Position numbers and translations under genes: made by a program. A stretch of DNA of 64,000 nucleotides from contig NZ_JACWMX010000004.1 in the NCBI RefSeq assembly GCF_014773245.1, positions 186,001 through 250,000 of the forward strand. The letters are read 5' to 3'. Below the pieces are notes generated by a model. It was not told the origin of the DNA. It was given only the letters and a program-made list of their open reading frames with translations, and made no database searches. The DNA comes from Mucilaginibacter glaciei. GTDB taxonomy: Bacteria > Bacteroidota > Bacteroidia > Sphingobacteriales > Sphingobacteriaceae. Below are positions 17,815 to 26,917 of this stretch, one piece after another (the first letter of the stretch is position 1; each line of letters starts with the position of its first letter).

Positions 17815-18690
17815 ATGGCACATAGGGCAGGTTTTGTAAGTATAATTGGTAAACCCAACGCGGGTAAATCAACCCTTATGAACGCATTGGTGGGCGAAAA
17901 AATGTCGATCATCACCCCAAAGGCGCAAACCACCCGCCATCGTATTTTGGGCATTGTTAATGAAGAGGATTACCAGATCGTTTTTTCTGACACACCCGGC
18001 ATCATCAAACCACATTACGCATTACACGAAAGTATGATGCACCAGGTCGACGGATCTATCGTAGATGCCGACCTGATCCTATTAGTTACCGATATTAACG
18101 AAGAGTATGACGAGCAGGACGTTTTAAAGAAACTGCAAAACTCTACCGCTCCATTAGCGATATTGATCAACAAGATCGATTTGTCGACAGAAGAAGAAGT
18201 TAAAGAGAAGGTAGCGTATTGGCAAGAAAAGCTGAATCCTAAAGTGGTTTTTGCGATATCTGCCCTGCATGATCATAACATAAAGGCCGTTATGGATTTT
18301 GTGTTGGAGAGCCTGCCCGAACACCCTGCTTATTATGAGAAGGATGCCCTAACAGACAGGAACGACCGTTTCTTTGCTTCTGAAATGATCCGCGCGCAGA
18401 TCTTTAAACAGTATAAAAAAGAGATCCCTTACAGTACAGAGGTTATTGTTACCGCTTTTGTGGAAGGCGAAAAGCTGCACCGCATCAGCGCCGAGATCAT
18501 TGTAGAGCGCGACTCGCAAAAGAATATTGTGATAGGCAACAAAGGCGAAATGCTGAAAATAGTAGGCACGTATGCCCGCCGCGATATGGAAGAGTTTTTC
18601 CAGAAGAAGATCTTTCTGGAAATGTTTGTGAAAGTTATACCCGACTGGCGCAGCAAAAAAAATTACCTGAAAAAATTCGGGTACGAATAG
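17815..18690 (+). CDS. era: GTPase Era
   Basis: A 291-residue GTPase that binds the 3' end of 16S rRNA and assists 30S ribosome maturation. It has G1 GKPNAGKST near residues 12-20, the switch segment TPKAQTTRHRILGIV, G3 DTPG, G4 NKID, and a C-terminal KH domain with ERDSQKNIVIGNKGEMLKIVG. Length and order are standard. It is followed after a repeat-filled gap by der, so two ribosome-assembly GTPases are neighbours. Confidence 0.98.
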   Translation: MAHRAGFVSIIGKPNAGKSTLMNALVGEKMSIITPKAQTTRHRILGIVNEEDYQIVFSDTPGIIKPHYALHESMMHQVDGSIVDADLILLVTDINEEYDEQDVLKKLQNSTAPLAILINKIDLSTEEEVKEKVAYWQEKLNPKVVFAISALHDHNIKAVMDFVLESLPEHPAYYEKDALTDRNDRFFASEMIRAQIFKQYKKEIPYSTEVIVTAFVEGEKLHRISAEIIVERDSQKNIVIGNKGEMLKIVGTYARRDMEEFFQKKIFLEMFVKVIPDWRSKKNYLKKFGYE

Positions 18691-18696
18691 CAAAAC

Positions 18697-18811
18697 AGAA
18701 TCAAGATGTAAGAATCAAGATTCAAGAATTAATTTTATAATATATTTGAGTTAAGTATTGTAAAGACGGCCCTCGAGCTGTCTTTATTCTTGTATCTTGA
18801 CTCTTGATTCT
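18697..18811. repeat. Long imperfect inverted repeat between era and der
   Basis: The left arm (18697-18730) and right arm (18786-18811) are built from AGAATCAAGA-type units in opposite orientation. Inside is a second hairpin (18761-18786) with arms TAAAGAC and GTCTTTA. Such palindromic oligomers are frequent between Bacteroidota genes; the inner hairpin could end transcription of era. Confidence 0.6.
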
Positions 18812-18818
18812 AATAAAC

Positions 18819-20120
18819 ATGAGCAACATAGTAGCTATAGTAGGCAGGCCTAACGTAGGAAAATCAACATTATATAACCGTTTAACCGAAAGCCGTAAAG
18901 CTATTGTTGACGATTTTAGCGGTGTAACCCGTGACAGGCATTACGGTACCTCTGAATGGACCGACCAGAAATTCACCGTTATTGATACCGGTGGTTACGT
19001 TGCCAATTCTGAAGAGCTTTTTGAAGTAGCCATTCGCGAGCAGGTTTTGATCGCTATTGAAGAAGCTACCGTGATATTATTTATGGTTGATGTGACCACA
19101 GGCATTACCGACCTGGACGATGAGATTGCCAACATCCTGCGCAAAGGCAAAAAACCAACGTTCGTTGTAGTAAACAAGCTGGATAATAACGCGCAGTTAG
19201 CGGATGCTACCGAGTTTTACAGCTTGGGCTTAGGCGAAATCTACACCCTGTCGTCAATGACTGGTTCAGGTACAGGCGAATTATTGGATGAGGTGGTTAA
19301 ACATTTTGAGGATGTGCCGTTCGAAGAGAACGAGCGCCCTAAATATGCCATCATCGGCCGCCCTAATGTGGGTAAATCATCTATTATCAACGCGTTGATA
19401 GGGCAAGACCGTAACATCGTTACCCCGATTGCTGGTACTACACGCGACAGTATCCACATCCACTATAACCAGTACGGTCACGATTTTATGTTGATCGATA
19501 CGGCCGGGATGCGTAAGAAAACCAAGGTAAAAGAGAACATCGAGTTCTATTCGGTGATGCGCACCATTAAAGCTTTGGAAGAAGCCGATGTGGTAATTAT
19601 TATGATAGACGCGGTTGAAGGTTTAGAATCTCAGGATGTGAACCTTTTCCACCTGGCCGAAAAGAATAAGAAAGGTATTGTTATCGTGGTGAACAAATGG
19701 GATCTGATAGAGAAGAACAACAAAACCGTTAAGGTATTTGAAGAACAGATCCGCCAGAAGATTGCACCGTTTACGGATGTGCCTATTGTCTTTACATCTG
19801 TTACCGAAAAGCAGCGCGTTTTAAAGGTAATTGATGTGGCTAACCAGGTTTACGCCAACCGTGCCCGCAAGATCCCAACCTCTAAATTAAACGAAGTGAT
19901 GCTGCCGATCATCGAGAATTATCCGCCGCCATCATTAAAGGGTAAATACGTAAAAATCAAATACATCACCCAGATAGCAGGCGCATCGCCGATGTTCGCA
20001 TTTTTCTGTAACCTGCCGCAGTACGTCAAAGAACCGTACTATCGTTTTATAGAGAACCAGCTGCGCGAGCATTTTGAATTTTCAGGCGCACCTATCCAGG
20101 TTTGGTTCAGGCAGAAATAA
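18819..20120 (+). CDS. der: Ribosome biogenesis GTPase Der (EngA)
   Basis: A 433-residue protein with two consecutive G domains and a C-terminal KH-like domain, required for 50S assembly. G1 motifs GRPNVGKST (near residue 8) and GRPNVGKSS (near residue 180), switch regions DTGG and DTAGM, and NKWD in the second domain are all visible, as is the C-terminal [10 protein letters not shown]. The frame is open to 18804, but ATG 18819 puts the first G domain at the normal position. A strong terminator follows. Confidence 0.98.
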   Translation: MSNIVAIVGRPNVGKSTLYNRLTESRKAIVDDFSGVTRDRHYGTSEWTDQKFTVIDTGGYVANSEELFEVAIREQVLIAIEEATVILFMVDVTTGITDLDDEIANILRKGKKPTFVVVNKLDNNAQLADATEFYSLGLGEIYTLSSMTGSGTGELLDEVVKHFEDVPFEENERPKYAIIGRPNVGKSSIINALIGQDRNIVTPIAGTTRDSIHIHYNQYGHDFMLIDTAGMRKKTKVKENIEFYSVMRTIKALEEADVVIIMIDAVEGLESQDVNLFHLAEKNKKGIVIVVNKWDLIEKNNKTVKVFEEQIRQKIAPFTDVPIVFTSVTEKQRVLKVIDVANQVYANRARKIPTSKLNEVMLPIIENYPPPSLKGKYVKIKYITQIAGASPMFAFFCNLPQYVKEPYYRFIENQLREHFEFSGAPIQVWFRQK

Positions 20121-20141
20121 GCAAGGGTACAAATATATCAG

Positions 20142-20175
20142 ATAGCGATGGGCATACACCCATCGCTATTTTTGT
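20142..20175 (+). terminator. Rho-independent terminator after der
   Basis: Perfect 11-bp arms ATAGCGATGGG and CCCATCGCTAT, a six-base loop and a T-rich tail. Confidence 0.85.
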
Positions 20176-20206
20176 TTAATATGAATTTTAAACATTAAAT
20201 TTGAGT

Positions 20207-20434
20207 ATGAACTTACTGGCAGAAAAATTGGAATTAGCAAAGCGCTTGTTAGCAGTTGAGGACGAAGGCCTTTTGCTTCAGCTGAAACAAGTTTTTGATA
20301 ACGATGGGCAAGACTTTTGGGATGATTTGCCGGAGCATGTAAAGCAAGGTATTGAACGCGCCAGAAAGCAAGCAGCCGATGGCAAACTCACTCCCCATAA
20401 CGAAGTCATGAGTAAGTACGCTAAATATTTATGA
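20207..20434 (+). CDS. Antitoxin-like protein, type II toxin-antitoxin module 1
   Basis: A 75-residue acidic/helical protein. ATG 20207 is preferred over the upstream TTG at 20201. Its C-terminal half (DFWDDLPEHVKQGIERARKQ followed by GKLTPHNEVMSKYAKYL) is typical of short addiction-module antitoxins in Bacteroidota, where the helix and the NEVM segment wrap around a RelE/ParE toxin. No DNA-binding domain is obvious beyond the N-terminal helix. It overlaps the toxin gene by four bases (ATGA), supporting coupled expression. Function is inferred from the pair. Confidence 0.78.
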   Translation: MNLLAEKLELAKRLLAVEDEGLLLQLKQVFDNDGQDFWDDLPEHVKQGIERARKQAADGKLTPHNEVMSKYAKYL

Positions 20435-20724
20435 TGTATGAGATTTACTGGACGGATGAAGGAAAAGAAACATTTGATCAGACAATTTCGGCGATAGAAA
20501 ATAGATGGGGCTTCAAACAGGCCGGTCTTTTTGTAAAACGAGTGCAGGATGTTTTAACGCTCATATCAGCGCAACCGTATCTATATAAATCTTCATTAAC
20601 GCAAAACGTACGACAGGCCGTAATCTCAAAGCAAACCTCACTTTTCTATGAAGTGACAGAATCGCGAATAGTACTTTTATTCTTTTTTGATAACAGGCAA
20701 GAACCTCTTTTTGATCTTGAGTGA
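20431..20724 (+). CDS. RelE/ParE-family toxin, module 1
   Basis: A 97-residue protein of the RelE/ParE superfamily. Seen: an N-terminal strand MYEIYWTDEGKETFDQTI, a helical pair with RWGFKQAGLFVKRVQDVLTLIS, the family segment QPYLYKSS, then VRQAVISKQTSLFYEVTESRIVLLFFFDNRQ, where the RQ pair before the last strand is typical. ParE members poison gyrase and RelE members cleave mRNA on the ribosome; which applies cannot be told. The toxin overlaps the antitoxin and is followed 24 bases later by a helicase gene. Confidence 0.82.
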   Translation: MMYEIYWTDEGKETFDQTISAIENRWGFKQAGLFVKRVQDVLTLISAQPYLYKSSLTQNVRQAVISKQTSLFYEVTESRIVLLFFFDNRQEPLFDLE

Positions 20725-20748
20725 TCGTAGCCCTTTACTATTTTAATT

Positions 20749-23700
20749 ATGCAACCAACCCTCAATAAATATAACGTCAAGTTTCAGGAAGCACTTGCTG
20801 GCTTAAACCCCGAGCAATTGGCCGCCGTTAATAAAATGGATGGGCCTGTACTGGTTGTGGCCGGCCCGGGTACAGGTAAAACGCAGATCCTGGCGGCACG
20901 TATTGGTAAGATACTGACAGATACGGATGCACAGCCTAACGAGATTCTCTGTTTAACGTATACAGATGCCGGTGCGGTTGCCATGCGTAAGCGCCTGTTC
21001 GAGTTTATCGGGCCCGATGCTTATCGCATCAATATCTACACCTTCCACGCATTTTGTAACGAGATCATCCAGGAAAACCTGGAGTATTTTGGAAAGTTGA
21101 ATTTGGAGGCCTTATCCGACCTTGAATCGGCCATGCTGTTCCGCGAGTTAGTGGATGAATTTGATAACGACCATTTGCTAAAGCGTTTCACCGGCGATAT
21201 TTACTACGATGCACCCCGGTTAAAAACGTTGTTCAGCACCATGAAGCGCGAGAACTGGAGCGAAGAGCAGATAGAAGCTGCTGTAAAGGAATACCTGGAC
21301 GATCTGCCCAATCGCGAGGAGTTCATTTACAAGCGCGCCAACGCAAAAGCCGGCATCAAAATAGGTGACCCCAAGCAGAAAGACATATACAAAGCGCAGG
21401 AGACCATGGCCAAAATGCTGGCCGCCGTGCGCGAATACAAACGCTATGATGCCAAAATGAAAAGCCGCGGCCGTTATGATTACGATGACATGATCATTTG
21501 GGTACTGAAGGCCTTTAGGGATAATGACGAGATCTTGCGCAAATACCAGGAACGCTATCAGTATATTTTGGTAGATGAGTTTCAGGATACCAGCGGGTCG
21601 CAAAACGAATTATTGAAATTTTTGCTTAACTATTGGGACACCCCCAACGTGTTTGTAGTGGGCGATGACGATCAGTCGATCTTTAAATTCCAGGGCGCAA
21701 ACATGAAGAACATTCTTGATTTTGCCGGCGACTATGTAGACACCCTGCATACTGTTGTGTTAAAGCATAATTACCGCTCGAACCAGCATATACTGGATAT
21801 TTCGAGGGCGTTGATCAACAATAATAATGAACGCTTAACTGCCCAGTTAAGGCTTGATAAAAACCTGCAAGCCTCACACCCGCGCTTTACGGAACTGGTG
21901 GTAGAGCCTGTGATAAAAGAGTACGAGAACCCCGATCAGGAAGTGGTTGATGTTGCCCTGCAAATTCAGGAGCTGATTCACAAGGGCAGCGAACCGGGCG
22001 AAATAGCCGTTATTTACCGTAACCACGGCCAGGTAGAAGAACTATTGCATTACCTGGATGCGCAAGGAATAGCGGTGAACACCAAGCGTAAGATAGATAT
22101 CCTAACCATGCCGTTTGGTGAAAAGATCATCAACATTCTGCGTTACTTAGCGATGGAGCTGGATTCGCCGTATAGTGGTGATGAATTGTTATTCGAGATC
22201 TTACACTATGATCTGTTTGATATTGCACCGATAGAGATTGCTAAAGCCAGCATAGCGGTATCTAAAGAAAACTTTACAACCGCTACCAACAACCAACCTA
22301 AAACCTCTATTCGTAGGTATATCAGCGAGTTAAAAGTTTCTGCCCAGCCCGATTTGTTTAGCAAGCAGGATGATACAGGTATGAAATACCTGGCAACATA
22401 TATTGACGATCTGCTGAAAGATGCTGTAAGTGTAACATTGCAGCAGTTCTTCCAGAATGTGATCGCTAAAATGGGAATCCTTAAATACATCATGCAACAG
22501 CACGATAAAGGGATGTATATGCAGGCGCTCACCAGCTTTTTCGACTTCCTGAAAGATGAAAGCCGTAAAAACCCGGAGATAAAGCTCGCAGAACTGATCG
22601 CGACTATCGATCTGATGAAGAAGAACAATATCCGGATGGATCTAAACAAAGTGATCTTTTCTGATAATGGTATCAATTTCCTTACAGCACATGGCTCAAA
22701 AGGGTTGGAGTTTGAGCACGTGTTCTTCATCGGCTGTGACAAAAAAACATGGGATGCCAAAGGCCGCAACCATGGTTTCAGCTATCCGGATACATTAACA
22801 AGGGCCGCATCAGATGATGTCGCCCAAAAGGAAGAGGCCCGCCGCCTGTTTTATGTAGCCATTACCCGTGCAAAGCAATGCTTAAATATCTCCTATTCGG
22901 GTAAGGACAAAAAGGGAAAAGATCAGGAACCATCGCAATTCATCGGCGAGATTTTGGCCGACACGCATTTGCAGGTTAAATATCCAAAGGTAAGCAGCGA
23001 CGATATGGTAGGCTTTATCGCCACACAATTCAGCGAGGCCGATAAACCCGTGGTGGAACTGCTTGATCGTAATTACATTAATCAGTTACTGCAAAATTAC
23101 ACGCTATCGGTTACTCACCTGAGTAATTACCTCGATTGCCCGCTGCGGTTTTATTTCCAATGTTTAATCAGGGTGCCGTCGGGTAAAAGCCCGTCGGCTA
23201 CGTTTGGGCAGGCGGTACACTGGGCATTGAACAAGGCTTTCCGTAAGCTGCCGTTCTATGATAATGAGTTTATGCCGACCGAAGAGTTCATCAAAGAGTT
23301 CCGCTGGTATATGTATCGCAACCGCGACTCATTTACCAAAGAAGAGTTTAAACTTCGGGTTGATTACGGGGATAAGATTTTGCCACCATACTATGAGCAA
23401 AACGTACCGAATTGGAACAAAGTGGCGCAGACAGAGCGAAGTATTAAAAACATCGAAGTACGCGGAGTGCCTATAAAGGGTAACCTGGACAAAATAGAAT
23501 TCGAAGGCAAAAATGTTACCGTGGTCGATTATAAAACGGGCCGGGTGCGTAACGCAAAAGATAAATTCAATCGCCCTAATGATGAGCAAGAATTTGGCGG
23601 CGATTACTGGCGCCAGGCGGTGTTCTATAAGATTTTGATTGACAATGACCACACCAATGATTGGGAGGTGGTAAACACTGTTTTTGATTTTGTGGAGCCG

Positions 23701-23925
23701 GTGAAAGAAAAGGATAATGAATACCATAAAGAGAAAGTGGTGATCAGTCCGGATGATACGGAGATCGTCACCAGTCAGATCATGATGGTTTATCAAAAGA
23801 TAATGAACCATGAGTTTAGTACGGGTTGCGGCAAAAAGGAATGTGATTGGTGCCACTTCGTAAAAAACAACTTTAAACAACCCGAGGGTTTGTTAGCAGT
23901 TGCCGAAGGGGAAGACGAAGAATAA
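20749..23925 (+). CDS. UvrD/PcrA-like helicase fused to a PD-(D/E)XK nuclease
   Basis: A 1058-residue superfamily 1A helicase. Helicase motifs: Q-motif-like LNPEQLAAVNK, Walker A GPGTGKTQI, motif Ia LTYTDAGAVAM, Walker B VDEFQDTSGSQ, motif III GDDDQSIFKFQGA, motif V HGSKGLEFEHVF and motif VI RRLFYVAITRAK. The last 250 residues are a RecB/AddB-type nuclease: LSNYLDCPLRFYFQ, then VVDYKTGR, then Cys residues in CGKKECDWC. One early Cys plus three late Cys is the iron-sulphur staple arrangement of AddB-type nucleases. It probably acts in double-strand break processing or another DNA repair step. No AddA/RecC partner is adjacent. Confidence 0.94.
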   Translation: MQPTLNKYNVKFQEALAGLNPEQLAAVNKMDGPVLVVAGPGTGKTQILAARIGKILTDTDAQPNEILCLTYTDAGAVAMRKRLFEFIGPDAYRINIYTFHAFCNEIIQENLEYFGKLNLEALSDLESAMLFRELVDEFDNDHLLKRFTGDIYYDAPRLKTLFSTMKRENWSEEQIEAAVKEYLDDLPNREEFIYKRANAKAGIKIGDPKQKDIYKAQETMAKMLAAVREYKRYDAKMKSRGRYDYDDMIIWVLKAFRDNDEILRKYQERYQYILVDEFQDTSGSQNELLKFLLNYWDTPNVFVVGDDDQSIFKFQGANMKNILDFAGDYVDTLHTVVLKHNYRSNQHILDISRALINNNNERLTAQLRLDKNLQASHPRFTELVVEPVIKEYENPDQEVVDVALQIQELIHKGSEPGEIAVIYRNHGQVEELLHYLDAQGIAVNTKRKIDILTMPFGEKIINILRYLAMELDSPYSGDELLFEILHYDLFDIAPIEIAKASIAVSKENFTTATNNQPKTSIRRYISELKVSAQPDLFSKQDDTGMKYLATYIDDLLKDAVSVTLQQFFQNVIAKMGILKYIMQQHDKGMYMQALTSFFDFLKDESRKNPEIKLAELIATIDLMKKNNIRMDLNKVIFSDNGINFLTAHGSKGLEFEHVFFIGCDKKTWDAKGRNHGFSYPDTLTRAASDDVAQKEEARRLFYVAITRAKQCLNISYSGKDKKGKDQEPSQFIGEILADTHLQVKYPKVSSDDMVGFIATQFSEADKPVVELLDRNYINQLLQNYTLSVTHLSNYLDCPLRFYFQCLIRVPSGKSPSATFGQAVHWALNKAFRKLPFYDNEFMPTEEFIKEFRWYMYRNRDSFTKEEFKLRVDYGDKILPPYYEQNVPNWNKVAQTERSIKNIEVRGVPIKGNLDKIEFEGKNVTVVDYKTGRVRNAKDKFNRPNDEQEFGGDYWRQAVFYKILIDNDHTNDWEVVNTVFDFVEPVKEKDNEYHKEKVVISPDDTEIVTSQIMMVYQKIMNHEFSTGCGKKECDWCHFVKNNFKQPEGLLAVAEGEDEE

Positions 23926-23998
23926 TTACAGATCAGATTTGATACGCCTATTTTTAGTTACGGGTCTTTTTTCATCGAAAGAAATTTTAAATTGCGGT

Positions 23999-25342
23999 AT
24001 GAAATACTTTAGCCTGCTCGCTCTTTCGCTCCTAACACTTTCGGCATCTGCCCAAACTACTGTTAAACAAGATGCCGGTATTAAACAAATGGTTGATGAG
24101 GTCTCAGCTAAAAACATAGAGGCTATTGTTCGCAAATTGGTGAGTTTTAAAACAAGGCATACGTTAAGCGATACCGTGAGCAAAACAGAAGGCATTGGCG
24201 CGGCCCGCAATTGGATCAAGGCCGAATACGAGCGATATGCTGCAGCATCTAACGGACGCATGAAGGTGGAGTTTGATGCCTTTGTACAGCCCAAGGGCAA
24301 CCGTATGGATAACCCTACCCCTATGAAAAATGTGCTGGCTATTTTAAAGGGGACCGACACGGCAGATAAGCGCATCTACATCGTATCCGGCCATTACGAT
24401 TCAAGGGTTACCGATGTGATGAATGCCAAATCATTTGCCCCCGGTGCAGTTGATGATGCTTCTGGCACGGCGGTATCTATGGAACTGGCAAGGGTGATGG
24501 CTAAGCGATCTTTCCCGGCAACTATTATTTTTATGGCGGTAGTGGCCGAGGAACAGGGGTTGTATGGCTCAGCTAATGTTGCCAAACGAGCCAAAGCTGA
24601 AGGCTGGCAAATTGATGCTATGCTGAACAATGATATTGTTGGCAATACCTACGGAATGGAAACCGGGTTGAAAGATAACCGAAGCGTGCGTGTATTTAGT
24701 GAAGGCGTGCCCGCTGGCGAAACGGAAAAGCAGGCGGCAACTCGTAACTCGGTAGGCGGCGAAAATGACAGCCCTGCCCGCGAACTGGCCCGTTACACCA
24801 AAGAAATTGCAGAACGGTATGTTGATCAGTTGGATGTGAAACTGATCTACCGCCGCGACCGCTACCTGCGTGGCGGCGATCATACCTCCTTCTCGCAACA
24901 GGGCTTCACGGCTATCCGCATAACAGAAATGAACGAGGATTTTAACCGTCAGCACCAGGATATCCGTAAGGAAAACGGCGTGGACTACGGCGACTTGCCC
25001 GACTTTGCCGATTACGATTACACGCAAAAAGTAGGGAGGATGAATCTTTCGGTATTGGCCAACCTCGCGCTCGCGCCCGCTGCACCGCAGAATGTAGTGA
25101 TCCAAACCAGCGGGCTTACTAATAAAACCAGCTTAAAATGGGATGCGCCAAAAGGTAAAACGCCGACAGGCTATTATATCTTAATGCGCGAAACTACAAG
25201 CGCTTTCTGGGAAAAGAAGTTTTATGTAACCACTACCACAGCCAACTTTGGTTACTCTAAAGATAACTACTTATTTGCCGTACAATCTGTTGATGCCAAC
25301 GGGCACGAAAGCCTGCCGATATTCCCTAAACCGGGGCGCTAA
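23999..25342 (+). CDS. Secreted M28 family zinc aminopeptidase
   Basis: A 447-residue exported peptidase. The frame is open from 23900, inside the helicase gene, but ATG 23999 starts a clean signal peptide (MKYFSLLALSLLTLSASAQ). The M28 fold shows the metal ligands in YIVSGHYDSRVTD and GAVDDASGTA, the catalytic Glu pair in VVAEEQGLYGS, Asp in NNDIVGN, and the last His in RGGDHTSFSQQGF. The C-terminal 70 residues form a fibronectin type III-like domain. It releases N-terminal residues from peptides outside the cytoplasm; the exact specificity is unknown. Confidence 0.94.
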   Translation: MKYFSLLALSLLTLSASAQTTVKQDAGIKQMVDEVSAKNIEAIVRKLVSFKTRHTLSDTVSKTEGIGAARNWIKAEYERYAAASNGRMKVEFDAFVQPKGNRMDNPTPMKNVLAILKGTDTADKRIYIVSGHYDSRVTDVMNAKSFAPGAVDDASGTAVSMELARVMAKRSFPATIIFMAVVAEEQGLYGSANVAKRAKAEGWQIDAMLNNDIVGNTYGMETGLKDNRSVRVFSEGVPAGETEKQAATRNSVGGENDSPARELARYTKEIAERYVDQLDVKLIYRRDRYLRGGDHTSFSQQGFTAIRITEMNEDFNRQHQDIRKENGVDYGDLPDFADYDYTQKVGRMNLSVLANLALAPAAPQNVVIQTSGLTNKTSLKWDAPKGKTPTGYYILMRETTSAFWEKKFYVTTTTANFGYSKDNYLFAVQSVDANGHESLPIFPKPGR

Positions 25343-25362
25343 TAAAATCCTTTGTTATAAGG

Positions 25363-26592
25363 CTATTTTTCTGCCAGCAGATCATCTGTCAATTTCTCAA
25401 ACTCACTGATAAATTCGGTGTAGTGTGTACCTGTGCCCGGGCCGCTAAAGCCGGTATGGATCTTACGCACATCGCCGGTTTTATCGATGATGATAGTAGT
25501 AGGGAAGCCCACCACCTTAGTTAAAGCGGGCAGGCTTTTAGCCGTCTCCAATTTGTTGTTGGTAAAGCCGGTAATCAGCAAAGGGTATTGAACATTAAAC
25601 CTGCTTTTTAATTGAGCTAACGTTTTTTGTGATTTGGCAAAATCGGTAGTTCGCTCATAAGCCAGGCCAATAACCTCTACACCTTTAGCATGATATTTTT
25701 TATAGTAGTTAACCAAATAAGCGGTCTCGTCCATACAATTTGGGCACCACGAGCCCAAGATCTGTACGATGACCACCTTGTTTTTAAAACGCGCGTCAGT
25801 TAGTGATACCGGTTTGCCATTAATGTCTTTAAAACTAAAGTCGAGTTTTTTGTAGCCGGGCTTGAGGGCTGTTAATGAATAAGCATCGGGCAGTTTAGCG
25901 TTCTCGTTCCTTACTGCAGCCCAAACGTCTTTACCTGTTGCCCCCGAAAAGAATTTACCATCGGTAAGGGTATTATCGTCGGCTACCTTAGCCGTGAATA
26001 AAAACGCATGCCCGCCGTCAAAGCAGGATAAATAAAGATCATCGCCCGATACAGTTCCCTCCAAAAAGCGGTAGTCGCCGGTGGTGGTTAAAAATGTGCC
26101 GGTAACTTTTGCACCGGTTTGTTTAAATTCGCCAACTGTGGTATCGCGGCCGTCACCCTCGCCAATCACTGCCGACCAGCGGCCGCTTACGTTGTATTTT
26201 GGTTTCTCAGCATCTTTAAAAAACCGATAGGGCGTTGCAGCGGTTGCGGTAAATGCCATCGGTACATCCTTTTCGCCCAGGTGTTTAATAAATTGCCCGG
26301 TAAGGGTATTGCCGCTTTGCTTTAACCTGAATTCCGAATCAAACAAAGGCATTTTAATAAACACTGAATCGCCTTTGCCGGTTACTGCAGGCACTTTATA
26401 ATGCTCGGTACTGTTGATAATAGCCAGCTCCTGTTTGCCAGCACCGGTAACTTCAAAATTGAAAGGGATCTCTTGCCCCGCGGTGGTTTTTAGCGCGCCG
26501 CGCCATATGCCTGTTTGCAATTTTGTTTGGGCCGTAGTTATTTGGGTAAGCGCAGTGATCAATGCAGCACTTAATATCAATTGCTTTATCAT
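25363..26592 (-). CDS. TlpA-family thiol:disulfide reductase-like protein
   Basis: A 409-residue exported protein with a signal peptide ending near TTAQT. The first 240 residues form a beta-rich region with GEGDGRDTTVGEFKQTGAKVTGTF, a Bacteroidota-specific extension seen before many TlpA domains. The C-terminal thioredoxin domain (about 250-409) has the redox motif CPNC in QILGSWCPNCMDETAYLV and the cis-Pro segment VVGFPTTIIIDKTG. It is convergent with the M28 peptidase gene. The extra segment may bind a ligand or the substrate; this is inferred. Confidence 0.92.
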   Translation of the reverse strand: MIKQLILSAALITALTQITTAQTKLQTGIWRGALKTTAGQEIPFNFEVTGAGKQELAIINSTEHYKVPAVTGKGDSVFIKMPLFDSEFRLKQSGNTLTGQFIKHLGEKDVPMAFTATAATPYRFFKDAEKPKYNVSGRWSAVIGEGDGRDTTVGEFKQTGAKVTGTFLTTTGDYRFLEGTVSGDDLYLSCFDGGHAFLFTAKVADDNTLTDGKFFSGATGKDVWAAVRNENAKLPDAYSLTALKPGYKKLDFSFKDINGKPVSLTDARFKNKVVIVQILGSWCPNCMDETAYLVNYYKKYHAKGVEVIGLAYERTTDFAKSQKTLAQLKSRFNVQYPLLITGFTNNKLETAKSLPALTKVVGFPTTIIIDKTGDVRKIHTGFSGPGTGTHYTEFISEFEKLTDDLLAEK

Positions 26593-26648
26593 GGATAAAA
26601 TAGTCTACTAATTTTATATACTTTATCAAAAGTAATAAAACCTGTTTA

Positions 26649-26684
26649 CTATTTCAACACTTTGCGGGATATGACAATGCACTG
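26649..26684 (-). pseudogene. Fossil 3' end of an acyl-CoA dehydrogenase gene
   Basis: On the minus strand the sequence encodes QCIVISRKVLK and a stop, matching the C-terminus QRIVISREVLK of the neighbouring intact gene. About 33 of 37 bases are identical to the end of that gene, 269 bases away in the same orientation. Upstream the frame is interrupted. The simplest reading is a decayed tandem duplicate of which only the tail remains. The rest of the 26593-26917 gap holds nothing I can assign. Confidence 0.7.
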
Positions 26685-26917
26685 ATTAGGCATCAGATCT
26701 ATGTTTACTGCCTGTTTGAATTAGCTGCGGGTGAGCTGTATAATTATGGGTAACACCTGTAGGTAAACCGAAAAGATATGGTAGGTAATGTTTTTCATTT
26801 TTGTTTTGTTGATATACAAGGTTACCACCAGTAGATGACAACAGTATGTCAACAGAAAATGCCCCGCTAAACTATTTTTAACAGGGCATTTTTACGAAAA
26901 ATGGAATTAGCTTTGGT

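Noticed and set aside
22206..22769. Minus-strand frame of 187 residues inside the helicase-nuclease gene
   Set aside because: Antisense shadow of conserved helicase sequence, no recognisable product.
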